Positions 17,648-26,221 of a stretch of 64,000 nucleotides of DNA are shown here, one piece after another; within the stretch, counting starts at the first letter, position 1; each line of letters opens with the position of its first letter. The stretch comes from JBBROS01 sp965199595 (GTDB lineage: Bacteria > Pseudomonadota > Alphaproteobacteria > Acetobacterales > Acetobacteraceae): contig OZ241182.1 in assembly GCA_965199595.1 (NCBI GenBank), forward strand, positions 3,348,001 through 3,412,000. Direction: 5' to 3'. Below the pieces are notes generated by a model. It saw only the letters and a list, made by a program, of their open reading frames with translations, was not told the DNA's origin and did no database searches. The position numbers and the translations under genes were made by a program.

Positions 17648-18433
17648 CTAGCCAGCGCCGTCGTTCAGCAGCACCCGCTGCTTGGTCGCGGAGATGTCCT
17701 GCAGCTTCATGTCGAGGTCGATCCGCTCGACCGTGTAGCCGACATCGCGGCCATAGAACACGTTGGTGATGTTGGGCAGCGGGATCACGATGAACCGCCC
17801 CTCGTGCCGCCGCAGCCCCAGCTCGATCCGCGACCGCACGTATTCGAACGAGAACGGATTCTTCTCGTCGGTGCCCGTGGTGTTGCGCACCGCGACGCAG
17901 ACCTGGCCCACCCGGTTCATCCCCTCCTCGATCAGGGCGCGGTGCCCATCATGGAACGGCTGATACCGCCCGATGAACAGCGCCGTGGGCGCCTGCGGAT
18001 CAAACAGCGGGCGCAGCTTCAGCGCGACCTGCTCGGCCCAGTATTCCGGGCTGCCGGTGGCGGTGACGCGAATATCGTAGTGCTCGGGCGGCGTGAACAG
18101 CCGGTTGGTGTCCTCGAACCGGCCCTCCGCGATCCGGTCGACCCAGACGACGAACGCCGGGCCATCGCCCTGGAATATTGCGCGGGTCTCGGGTGTGGGG
18201 CAGACGAAATCCGCCACCGCATAGCTGCCGGCCTCGACCACGCGGTCGCACAGCCACCCCATGCGCCGCGCGTGCTCGATCCGGTCCGCGACCGAGAAGC
18301 CGAGGTCGCGGCTGACCTCGGCGCGTACGGCGTCCGCGTTGAAGTGCACCGCGTTGATGCGCTTTAGCAGCGCCTGGGCCAGCGTGGTCTTGCCGGCACC
18401 CGGCAGGCCCATGATCAGAATCTTACGCGCCAT
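17648..18433 (-). CDS. APS kinase-like / nucleotidyltransferase fusion
   Basis: A 261-residue two-domain protein. Residues 1-~125 are a CysC-like P-loop kinase: GLPGAGKTTLAQ at 9-20, FNADAVR at 31-37, and DLGFSVADRIEHARRM at 43-58. Residues ~148-261 are an HxGH nucleotidyltransferase: FIGRYQPFHDGH at 153-164 and ISATKQR at 247-253, like NMN or glycerol-phosphate adenylyl/cytidylyltransferases. The ATG at 18433 follows GAGG by six bases. The fusion order differs from PAPS synthetases, where the kinase is joined to an ATP sulfurylase. It is coupled to a downstream sulfotransferase-like gene. The exact nucleotide product is unknown. Confidence 0.82.
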   Translation of the reverse strand: MARKILIMGLPGAGKTTLAQALLKRINAVHFNADAVRAEVSRDLGFSVADRIEHARRMGWLCDRVVEAGSYAVADFVCPTPETRAIFQGDGPAFVVWVDRIAEGRFEDTNRLFTPPEHYDIRVTATGSPEYWAEQVALKLRPLFDPQAPTALFIGRYQPFHDGHRALIEEGMNRVGQVCVAVRNTTGTDEKNPFSFEYVRSRIELGLRRHEGRFIVIPLPNITNVFYGRDVGYTVERIDLDMKLQDISATKQRVLLNDGAG

Positions 18434-18570
18434 CAATATCCTCGCCACTCTTCCTGGTGCCCGGGCAACGCCACGGCAATCGGATGTAAAGACGCATCGG
18501 CGAGCTCAGGCAAGCGCGGCGGACGCCAGGCAGGTTTGCCATCGGGCCGCACAGACAGGTTTGTCGGCGC

Positions 18571-19611
18571 TCAGGCTGCCTTGGAGAGCGGCCATTCCTG
18601 CCGGAACGCCTGCAGCACCTGGTCGATGGCGGCGGCATCGATATGCCGGTGCGTCACCGCCCGGATCTGCCAGGTGTCCCAGGCGCCGACGCGCACCCCG
18701 CGCTGCTGCAACCGCTGCACCCACTCTGCCGCCGGAATACCGGTGCCGGTGGTGTCGATGCGGACGATGTTGGTCTGGGTGTCGGTGACGGAGGTGAGCG
18801 CCGGGTCGATCGCGGCGAGGCCCTGGGCCAGGCGTTGGGCGGTCCGGTGGTCCTCCAGCAGCTGCGGCACCTGGTCCAGCGCCAGCAGGCCCGCCGCCGC
18901 GATGCCGCCGGCCTGCCGCAGGTTGCCGCCGACCATCCGGCGAAACGCCCGCGCCCGCTGGATGAACCCGGCGGACCCCACCAGCACCGCGCCGATCGGG
19001 GCACTCAGCCCCTTGCTGATGCAGAAGCTGACGCTGTCGGCAGGCGCCGCAAGCTCGGCGGGCGGCAGGCCCAGCGCCGTGGCGGCGTTGAAGAAGCGGG
19101 CGCCATCCACATGCACCGGCACCCCGGCCGCGTGCGAGGCATCCGCCACCGCCTGCATGTGCGCCAGCGGCAGCACGGCACCGCCGGCATCGTTATGCGT
19201 CGTCTCCATCCAGGTCAGCGCGCTGGGCAGCCTGGCCGGCATGAACTCCGGCACCAGCGCGGCGCGCAGCGCGACGAGGTCCACGGCGCCGCGCCGGGCC
19301 GGCAGGATGCGCGGGAACAGGCCGCCGATCATGCTGACCCCGCCCAGCTCGGACCGCAGCAGGTGCGCGCCACTATCGATCAACACCTCACCGCCCCGCC
19401 GCGCATGCGCCAGCAGCGCCACCAGGTTGCCCATGGTGCCGCTCACCACGAGCAGACCGGCTTCCTTGCCCAGCAGCGCCGCAGAGGCTTCCTCCAGCTG
19501 CCGCACGGTCGGGTCGTGGTCCCGGCTGTCATCGCCCATGGTGGCCGCGGCCTGCGCGGCCAGCATCGCTGCGGTGGGCCGGGTCAGCGTGTCGCTGCGC
19601 AGGTCGATCAT
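18571..19611 (-). CDS. ltaE: Low-specificity L-threonine aldolase
   Basis: A 346-residue PLP enzyme cleaving L-threonine or allo-threonine to glycine and acetaldehyde. It begins IDLRSDTLTRPT, has the GTMGNLVAL loop near residue 58 and HVDGARFFNAA near 166 (PLP-ring Asp). The Schiff-base lysine is in SFCISKGLSAPIG near 197. Start ATG 19611 lies 11 bases past the orphan binding-protein gene, which points to co-transcription with the peptide-import operon. Together the operon would import peptides or amino acids and catabolise hydroxy-amino acids. Confidence 0.92.
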   Translation of the reverse strand: MIDLRSDTLTRPTAAMLAAQAAATMGDDSRDHDPTVRQLEEASAALLGKEAGLLVVSGTMGNLVALLAHARRGGEVLIDSGAHLLRSELGGVSMIGGLFPRILPARRGAVDLVALRAALVPEFMPARLPSALTWMETTHNDAGGAVLPLAHMQAVADASHAAGVPVHVDGARFFNAATALGLPPAELAAPADSVSFCISKGLSAPIGAVLVGSAGFIQRARAFRRMVGGNLRQAGGIAAAGLLALDQVPQLLEDHRTAQRLAQGLAAIDPALTSVTDTQTNIVRIDTTGTGIPAAEWVQRLQQRGVRVGAWDTWQIRAVTHRHIDAAAIDQVLQAFRQEWPLSKAA

Positions 19612-19622
19612 CGCGGACTTCC

Positions 19623-20636
19623 CTACCGAAGCGGCGGCGCGAACATCAGGCCGCCCTTGTCCCAGAGGTTGTTGAGGCCACGCGGCAGACCCATCTGCGC
19701 CACGTTGCGCTGCCACATCTCACCATAGTTGCCGACGGCCTTGATGGCGTTCGCCGCCCAGGCATTGTCGAGCCCCATGGTGCTGCCCACACCGCTCTCG
19801 GTGCCCAGCAGGCGCCGGATATCAGGCGAGGGCCCCTTGGCCGCGGCATCCACCCCGGCCTGCGTGACGCCCAGCGACTCCGCCCAGATCAGCGACAGCC
19901 CCACCCAGCGCACCACATCGAACCAGCCGTCGTCGCCCTTGCGCACGAAGGCGCCCAGCGGCTCCATGGTGATGACCTCGGGGATCAGCAGGAAACCGGC
20001 CGGGTCCGCCTGGCGGGAGCGGAACCCGGCCAGCGCCGTCATGTCCCGCGTATAGGCGTCGCACCGGCCGCTGAGGAAGGTCGACGCGATCTGGTTCGGG
20101 TCGTCGATGATCACCGGCTTGAAGGTGCCGCCATTCTTGCGGAACCAGTCCTGCAGGATCACCTCGGTGGTGGAGCCCGGCGGCACGCAGATCGAGGCGC
20201 CATCCAGCCCCTTGATGCTGGACACACCCAATGCGGTGCGCACCAGGAAGCCCTGGCCGCTGTAATAGTTGGCCCCGGCGAACATCAGCCCCAGCGAGGA
20301 CTCGCGGGTGGTGATCCATGTCGTGCTGCCGAACAGCACATCCACCTCGCCGCTCTGCAGCGCCGGAAACCGGGTCAGCCCGGTGATGGGGCGGATCGTG
20401 ACCTTGGCCGGGTCCCCCAGCACGGCGGCGGCGATGGCCCGGCAGCTATCCACATCCATGCCGCGCCACACACCCTGGCTGTCCGGGATGGAGAACGGCA
20501 CGTTGTCCGCCTGCATGCCGCACACCACGCTGCCCCGGGCGCGGATCGCCTCCAGCGTCCCGGACTTCTCCGTAGCCCGATCCGCGGCCTGCGCCCCACC
20601 GGCGAGCAGCAGCAGCAGCGCCAGTGAACGGATCAT
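19623..20636 (-). CDS. Periplasmic amino-acid-binding protein (AapJ-like), without its own permease
   Basis: A 337-residue solute-binding protein of family 3. A signal peptide covers residues 1-17 (MIRSLALLLLLAGGAQA). Mature-domain motifs are GTLEAIRARGSVVCGMQADN, FSIPDSQGVWRGMDVDSCR and PITGLTRFPALQSGEVDVL, matching general L-amino-acid-binding AapJ/BztA proteins. Its ATG overlaps the stop of the second peptide-transport ATPase (ATGA), so it is translationally coupled to a peptide importer rather than to AapQMP-type permeases, which are not in the window. It may serve an unlinked permease. Confidence 0.9.
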   Translation of the reverse strand: MIRSLALLLLLAGGAQAADRATEKSGTLEAIRARGSVVCGMQADNVPFSIPDSQGVWRGMDVDSCRAIAAAVLGDPAKVTIRPITGLTRFPALQSGEVDVLFGSTTWITTRESSLGLMFAGANYYSGQGFLVRTALGVSSIKGLDGASICVPPGSTTEVILQDWFRKNGGTFKPVIIDDPNQIASTFLSGRCDAYTRDMTALAGFRSRQADPAGFLLIPEVITMEPLGAFVRKGDDGWFDVVRWVGLSLIWAESLGVTQAGVDAAAKGPSPDIRRLLGTESGVGSTMGLDNAWAANAIKAVGNYGEMWQRNVAQMGLPRGLNNLWDKGGLMFAPPLR

Positions 20637-21652
20637 GCGGCGACCGGCACCGCGTGCAGTTCCGGCAGTTCATCCAGGTGGCAGGCGGCGCGCTGGCCGG
20701 GTCCGCCCGCCGGCATCTCGCGCAGCACCGGCTCCTCCACCCGGCACCGGTCGAACACATAGGGGCAGCGCGTGTGGAACCGGCAGCCGCTGGGCGGGTT
20801 GATCGGGCTCGGCACGTCACCCTTCAGGATCACCCGGTCACGCTTCGCCAGCGGGTCCGGCACCGGCACGGCGGAGAGCAGGGCGCGGGTGTACGGGTGC
20901 CGCGGGCTGCTGAACAGGGTGCGGCGATCCGCCACCTCGACGATCTTGCCGAGATACATCACCGCCACCCGATGCGTCAGATGCTCGACGATGGCCAGGT
21001 CGTGGCTGATGAACAGCAGCGCGAGGCCCAGCTCGTCCTGCAGGTCGCTCATCAGGTTGACGATCTGCGCCTTCACCGAGACGTCGAGCGCGGAGACCGC
21101 CTCGTCGCAGATGATCAGGTCGGCGCCAGGGGCCAGCGCCCGGGCGATGCCGATGCGCTGGCGCTGCCCGCCGCTGAACTCGTGCGGGAAGCGGTTCATC
21201 GCGTCGCGGGGCAGGCGCACGGTGTCCATCAGCTTCGCCACCCGGTCGTCGATCTCGGAGCGGCTGCCGGCCAGGCCGAAGTTGTGCAGCGGCTCCGCGA
21301 TCACGTCGCGCACCCGCATGCGCGGGTTCAGGCTGCTGAACGGGTCCTGGAACACCACCTGCATCTTGGCGCGCAACGGCCGCAGCTGGCTGAGCGGCAG
21401 GTCATGGATCGGCTTGCCGTCCAGGAGCACCTCGCCGTCCGTGGGCTCGACCAGGCGCAGGATCGCCTTGCCCACGGTGCTCTTGCCGCAGCCGGATTCA
21501 CCCACCAGCGACAGGGTCTCGCCCCTGGCGATGCTGAAACTCACTCCATCCACGGCATAGACGTAGCCCGTGGTGCCGCCCATCAGCCCGCCCTTGATCG
21601 GGAAATGCTTCTTGAGCGCGTTCACCTCGAGCAGCGGGACCGGCGTGTTCAT
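20633..21652 (-). CDS. dppF: Peptide ABC transporter ATP-binding protein (DppF/OppF-like)
   Basis: A 339-residue cytoplasmic ATPase. Walker A is GESGCGKST near residue 50, the Q-loop is VVFQDPFSSLNPR, the signature is FSGGQRQRIGIARAL near 155, and Walker B is LIICDEAVSALDVSVKAQ. The C-terminal oligopeptide-transporter extension has CRFHTRCP and a later Cys, the usual Fe-S or Zn-like Cys cluster of this family. Its ATG overlaps the dppD stop (ATGA). With dppD it powers the dppBC permease. Confidence 0.95.
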   Translation of the reverse strand: MNTPVPLLEVNALKKHFPIKGGLMGGTTGYVYAVDGVSFSIARGETLSLVGESGCGKSTVGKAILRLVEPTDGEVLLDGKPIHDLPLSQLRPLRAKMQVVFQDPFSSLNPRMRVRDVIAEPLHNFGLAGSRSEIDDRVAKLMDTVRLPRDAMNRFPHEFSGGQRQRIGIARALAPGADLIICDEAVSALDVSVKAQIVNLMSDLQDELGLALLFISHDLAIVEHLTHRVAVMYLGKIVEVADRRTLFSSPRHPYTRALLSAVPVPDPLAKRDRVILKGDVPSPINPPSGCRFHTRCPYVFDRCRVEEPVLREMPAGGPGQRAACHLDELPELHAVPVAA

Positions 21653-22644
21653 GCAGCCACTCCCATGGCATATTCGGCGTAGTGGCAGGCCACGCTATGC
21701 CCCGGCCGCTTCACCTCCACCGCCGGCGCCACCGTGCGGCACAGATCGGTCACGCTCAGGCAGCGCCCGGCAAAGGCACAGCCCACGATCGGCTTCCGAA
21801 GCGACGGCACCAGGCCCGGGATCTCCGCCAGCTTGGTCCGCCCCGCCCCGGTCAATGAGGAGCCCAGCTTCGGCACGGCACCCAACAGCCCGCGCGTGTA
21901 AGGATGCTGCGGGTTGGCGAAGATCTCCTCGGCCGTCGCCTCCTCCACCTTGCGGCCCGCGTACATCACCACCACCCGCTGCGCCATCTCCGCCACCACG
22001 CCGAGGTCGTGGGTGATGAGCATGATGGCCGAGCCCAGCCGGGTCTTGAGGTCCCGCATCAGGTCGAGGATCTGCGCCTGGATGGTCACGTCCAGCGCCG
22101 TGGTCGGCTCGTCGGCGATCAGCAGCTTCGGGTTGCAGGCCAGCGCCATGGCGATCATCACCCGCTGCCGCATGCCGCCGGACAGCTGGTGCGGATACTC
22201 CCGCACCCGCCGGCCCGGCGCCGGGATGCCCACCAGCGTCAGCATCTCCACGGACCGCGCCTCGGCCTGCGACGCATTCATGTTCTGGTGCAGCCGCAGC
22301 GTCTCCCCGATCTGCCGCCCGATCGTCAAAACAGGATTGAGCGACGTCATGGGCTCCTGGAAGATCATGGAGATGTCGTTGCCGCGCAGCTTGCGCATCT
22401 CGGCCTCCGGCACCTTCAGCAGATCACGGCCCATGAAGCGGATCTCGCCCGCCATCTTGCCCGGCGGCTCCTGGATCAGCCGCAGGATCGACATGGAGGT
22501 GACGGACTTGCCGCACCCGCTCTCCCCCACGATCGCCAGGGTCTCCCCGGCCTCGATGTGGAAGCTCAGCCCCTCCACGGCGCGAACCACGCCGTCCGCG
22601 GTGCCGAAATGCGTTTGCAGCCGGTCGACTTCGAGCAGTGCCAT
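21649..22644 (-). CDS. dppD: Peptide ABC transporter ATP-binding protein (DppD/OppD-like)
   Basis: A 331-residue ATPase beginning MALLEVDRLQTHFGT. Walker A is GESGCGKSVTSMSI, the Q-loop is MIFQEPMTSLNPVLTIG, the signature is LSGGMRQRVMIAMAL, and Walker B is LLIADEPTTALDVTIQAQ. The C-terminal family extension has GCAFAGRCLSVTDLC. The start overlaps the dppC stop by one base (TGATG). Confidence 0.95.
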   Translation of the reverse strand: MALLEVDRLQTHFGTADGVVRAVEGLSFHIEAGETLAIVGESGCGKSVTSMSILRLIQEPPGKMAGEIRFMGRDLLKVPEAEMRKLRGNDISMIFQEPMTSLNPVLTIGRQIGETLRLHQNMNASQAEARSVEMLTLVGIPAPGRRVREYPHQLSGGMRQRVMIAMALACNPKLLIADEPTTALDVTIQAQILDLMRDLKTRLGSAIMLITHDLGVVAEMAQRVVVMYAGRKVEEATAEEIFANPQHPYTRGLLGAVPKLGSSLTGAGRTKLAEIPGLVPSLRKPIVGCAFAGRCLSVTDLCRTVAPAVEVKRPGHSVACHYAEYAMGVAA

Positions 22645-23603
22645 CAGAGCCTCTTGGCCATGCGGGGGTCCAGCGCGTCGCGCAGGCCATCGCCGAGCAG
22701 GTTCACCGCGAGCACGGTCAGCGACAGGAACACCGCCGGGAAGAACACGATATAGGGCTTCACCTGCCAAAGGGCCCGGCCCTCCGCCATGATGTTGCCC
22801 CAGGACGGGATGATCGGCGGCGTGCCCGCGCCGATGAACGACAGGATCGCCTCGGTGATCATCGCCGACGCACAGATATACGTCGCCTGCACCGTGATCG
22901 GCGCCAGGGTGTTCGGCAGGATGTGCCGCCAGATGATCTTCGGCACGCGCGTGCCCGAAGCCACCGCGGCCTCCACATACGGCTGTTCCCGCAACGACAG
23001 CACCACGCCGCGCACCAGGCGGGACACGCGCGGGATCTCGGCAATGGTGATGGCGGTGATCACGTTGCCCACGCTGCCGCGGGTCAGCGCCATCAGCGCG
23101 ATGGCGAGCAGGATCGGCGGAATGGACATCAGCCCGTCCATCACCCGCATGATCACGCTATCGGCCCAGCGCACGAAACCGGAGATCAGCCCGATGGTCA
23201 TGCCGATCACGCTCGCCAGCAGCGCCACCGAGAAGCCGACAATCAGCGAGACCCGTGCGCCGTAGAGCACACGCGAATACACGTCCCGCCCCAGCATGTC
23301 GGTGCCGAACCAGTATTGGGCGGAGGGGGCCCGGGTGCGCCGGGCCGGGGCCAGGGCGGTGGGGTCGATGCTGGTCAGCAGCGGGGCGAACACCGCCATG
23401 CACAGGATCAGCACCAGCAGCACGCCGCCGATCGCCATGGTGGGGTATCGGTGCACGAAGGTGCCGATGCGCCCCCGCACCTTGGCCGGCGGCAGCACCT
23501 CCGGCATCACCGGTGCGGGCGTCACATGGGCCTGGGTCGAGGCCGCGACCGGCTCCTCCACATGACCATGGAATGGGGAGTCGGGTATCGTGGTCGTGCT
23601 CAA
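22644..23603 (-). CDS. dppC: Peptide ABC transporter permease (DppC/OppC-like)
   Basis: A 319-residue inner-membrane permease with a ~45-residue Pro-rich cytoplasmic N-terminus and about six hydrophobic segments. It has the family opening TFVHRYPTMAIGGVLL, FGTDMLGRDVYSRVLYGAR near residue 97, and the EAA loop YVEAAVASGTRVPKIIWRHILPN. Initiation appears to be at TTG 23603, in a TTGA overlap with the dppB stop. A later GTG exists, but no ATG lies before the first membrane segment. Confidence 0.93.
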   Translation of the reverse strand: MSTTTIPDSPFHGHVEEPVAASTQAHVTPAPVMPEVLPPAKVRGRIGTFVHRYPTMAIGGVLLVLILCMAVFAPLLTSIDPTALAPARRTRAPSAQYWFGTDMLGRDVYSRVLYGARVSLIVGFSVALLASVIGMTIGLISGFVRWADSVIMRVMDGLMSIPPILLAIALMALTRGSVGNVITAITIAEIPRVSRLVRGVVLSLREQPYVEAAVASGTRVPKIIWRHILPNTLAPITVQATYICASAMITEAILSFIGAGTPPIIPSWGNIMAEGRALWQVKPYIVFFPAVFLSLTVLAVNLLGDGLRDALDPRMAKRL

Positions 23604-24541
23604 TAGCGGATCCTCGGGTCGAACACGGTGTAAAGGAGGTCAACGCCCAGGTTCACCAGGACGTACATGAAGCTGAACAGCAGCACGACGCCCTGGATCA
23701 CCGGATAGTCGCGCCGCAGGATGGCGTCGACCACCAGGCGGCCCAGACCGGGGATGGCGAACACGCTCTCCGTCACCACGGAGCCGCCGATCAGCAGCGC
23801 CACGCCGATGCCGATCACGGTGATGATCGGCACCGCGGCGTTCTTCAGCGCGTGCAGGAACAGGATGGTCCGGCTGCCCACGCCCTTGGCCTTGGCGGTG
23901 CGGACGTAGTCCTGGCTCAGCACCTCCAGCATGGTCGCGCGGGTGATGCGGGCGATCAGCGCGATATACACCCCGCCCAGCGCCACCGCGGGCAGCACCA
24001 GGTTGGAGAGCCAGGGCCCGATCCCGTTGGCGATGGGCGTGTAGCCCTGCACCGGAAACCAGTCCAGTTGCAGCGCGAACACGTAGGCCAGCAGGTAGCC
24101 CACCACGAACACCGGCACCGAGAACCCGAACACCGCGAACACCATGATGATGCGGTCGATCCAGGTGCCATGGTTCCACGCCGCCAGCACGCCCATCGGC
24201 ACCGCGATGGAGATGGACAGCACCAGCGTCAGCAGCATCAGGCTCACCGTCGGCTCGATCCGCTGCGCGATCATGCGGGTGACCGGCAGGTTGGTGAAGA
24301 TCGAGACGCCGAGATCCCCGTTCAGCACGTGCCAGAACCACTCGCCGAACCGGATCAGGAACGGACGGTCCAGCCCCAGCCCCTCGCGGATGCGCTCCAC
24401 GTCGGCCGGGGTGGCCTGGTCACCGGCGATGATGGCCGCCGGGTCACCGGGGGCGATGTAGAGCAGGCTGAACACGAACAGCGCCACGATCGCCATGACG
24501 GGGATCGTGGCCGCCACGCGGCGGAGGAGGTAGGACAGCAT
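23600..24541 (-). CDS. dppB: Peptide ABC transporter permease (DppB/OppB-like)
   Basis: A 313-residue permease with six predicted membrane segments. It opens MLSYLLRRVAATIPVM, has the periplasmic LGLDRPFLIRFGEWFWHVLNGDLG segment in two parts typical of DppB, and the EAA loop QDYVRTAKAKGVGSRTILFLHALKNA near residue 205-230. It ends DLLYTVFDPRIRY. It is 25 bases downstream of the proximal binding-protein gene and starts the permease/ATPase block. Confidence 0.94.
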   Translation of the reverse strand: MLSYLLRRVAATIPVMAIVALFVFSLLYIAPGDPAAIIAGDQATPADVERIREGLGLDRPFLIRFGEWFWHVLNGDLGVSIFTNLPVTRMIAQRIEPTVSLMLLTLVLSISIAVPMGVLAAWNHGTWIDRIIMVFAVFGFSVPVFVVGYLLAYVFALQLDWFPVQGYTPIANGIGPWLSNLVLPAVALGGVYIALIARITRATMLEVLSQDYVRTAKAKGVGSRTILFLHALKNAAVPIITVIGIGVALLIGGSVVTESVFAIPGLGRLVVDAILRRDYPVIQGVVLLFSFMYVLVNLGVDLLYTVFDPRIRY

Positions 24542-24566
24542 CAGACCGCGCTCATCAATGGTGCAC

Positions 24567-26156
24567 TCATGTCTTCTGTACGCCCCAGAACACCGGGAAC
24601 GGCGCCTTCACGATGCCGCTGACGTTCTTGCGCCAGGCCTGGTACATCAGGAAGAACCCGGTCGGCCCGAACACAACGAAGTCCATCGCCGTCTTGTTGA
24701 GTTCCGCCATGGCGACCTTCTCGGCCGCCAGGTCCGGCGCCTCGTACCACTTGGCGATGCCCGCCTGCACCGCGTCGGACTTCGGCCAGCCGAACCAGGC
24801 GGTGTCGCCGCTGCAATCGAGCGCGGTGTAGGGCGCCGGGTTCACGCAGTCCGCGCCGGCGTGCCAGCTGTGGAAGATGTGCCAGCCGCCCTGCCCCGGC
24901 GGGTCCTTCTTGGCCCGGCGCGCGCCCACCGTGCCCCAGTCCAGCGCCTGGTAGTCCACGTTCATGCCGATCTTCTTCAGCAGGTCCGCCGTCACATCGC
25001 CCTGGGCCTTGGTGATCTGCACGTCGGTGGCGACGCACAGGACGATCGGCTCGCCCTTGTACCCCGCTTCGGCCAGCAGCTTCTTGGCCTCCTCGTACTT
25101 GCGCGGACCCTTCAGGATATCGCCGCCATTCTCGGTATAGACGTCCGTCCCGGGCGTGAAATAGCTCGGCAGGTGCTTCCACAGCGTCTCGTCGTCGCCC
25201 ACCACGGCGCGCATGTAGTCCTCCTGGTCCAACGCCATCATCACGGCGCGGCGGGCCCGCACATCGTTGAAGGGTGGGTGCAGGTGGTTCATCCGCAGCG
25301 TGCCGATATTGCCCAGCGGGTCCGAGATGTCGAGGCTGATGTTACGGTTGCGCTTCAGCAGCGGCACCAGGTCCGGCACCGGGTTCTCCCACCAGTCAAC
25401 CTCGCCGTTCTGCAGCGCGGCGGCCTTGGTGGCGTCGTCCGGCAGGATCAGCCATTCGATGCGGTCGAACATCATGCGCTTGCCGCCGCTCAGCCAGTCC
25501 GCGGCCTCGGCCCTCGGCTCATAGCCCTCGAAGCGGGTGAACACCGCCTTCGAGCCCGGCACCCACTCGTCCTTGGCAAACTTCATGGGCCCGGAGCCCA
25601 CGTATTCCGTGATCAGGCGGAACGGGTCGGTCATCGCGATCCGCTCCGGCATGATCTCCGCCACCGGGGCGTTGCTCTTGCCCAGCGCGAACAGCATCTT
25701 CGGGAACGGCTTGTTCAGCGTCAGCCGCACCGTGCGGTCATCCAGGGCCTTGAACTCCACCATCGAGGCCTTGATCCGCTGGCCCATGGTGTCACGCACC
25801 ATCCAGCGGTTCAGGCTCGCCACCACATCCTTGGACAGCACCGGCTCGCCGTCATGGAACTTCAGGCCCGGACGCAGCTTGATGGTCCAGATCTTGTAGT
25901 CCGGGCTGTTCTCATAGCTCTCCGCCATCTGCGGCCGCGCCACCACCTTGCTGTCGATGCCGAACAGCGTGTCCCAGATCATCAGGCTCGCGTTGCGCAC
26001 CACGTACTGGGTGCCCGCGACCGCATCGAGCGTGGACAGGTTCGCCTGCGGCACGAACCTCAGGGTGCGGCTGTTCTGCGCGAGGGCGAGGCGCGGCGCG
26101 GCCAATGTGCCTATCGCCGCAGCAGTTCCGGTTGCCAGTAGATCACGACGCTTCAT
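24567..26156 (-). CDS. Peptide ABC transporter substrate-binding protein, copy 1 (DppA-like)
   Basis: A 529-residue family-5 solute-binding protein. The N-terminus MKRRDLLATGTAAAIGTLA followed by ALA looks like a Tat-type signal with RR. Mature features are TLRFVPQANLSTLDAV, WTIKLRPGLKFHDGEPV near residue 95, and the conserved NHLHPPFNDVRARRA near 300. It lies nearest the permease genes and is thus the main candidate partner. The ATG follows GGGGAC. Compared with the two upstream copies it has a longer C-terminal Cys-containing region (HAGADCVNPAPYTALDCSGD). Confidence 0.94.
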   Translation of the reverse strand: MKRRDLLATGTAAAIGTLAAPRLALAQNSRTLRFVPQANLSTLDAVAGTQYVVRNASLMIWDTLFGIDSKVVARPQMAESYENSPDYKIWTIKLRPGLKFHDGEPVLSKDVVASLNRWMVRDTMGQRIKASMVEFKALDDRTVRLTLNKPFPKMLFALGKSNAPVAEIMPERIAMTDPFRLITEYVGSGPMKFAKDEWVPGSKAVFTRFEGYEPRAEAADWLSGGKRMMFDRIEWLILPDDATKAAALQNGEVDWWENPVPDLVPLLKRNRNISLDISDPLGNIGTLRMNHLHPPFNDVRARRAVMMALDQEDYMRAVVGDDETLWKHLPSYFTPGTDVYTENGGDILKGPRKYEEAKKLLAEAGYKGEPIVLCVATDVQITKAQGDVTADLLKKIGMNVDYQALDWGTVGARRAKKDPPGQGGWHIFHSWHAGADCVNPAPYTALDCSGDTAWFGWPKSDAVQAGIAKWYEAPDLAAEKVAMAELNKTAMDFVVFGPTGFFLMYQAWRKNVSGIVKAPFPVFWGVQKT

Positions 26157-26221
26157 GGTGTCCCCGTTTCGAATCGATCCGTTGCAGCGAGCAAAGCACG
26201 TATTGGGCCACGGCGCAGAGG

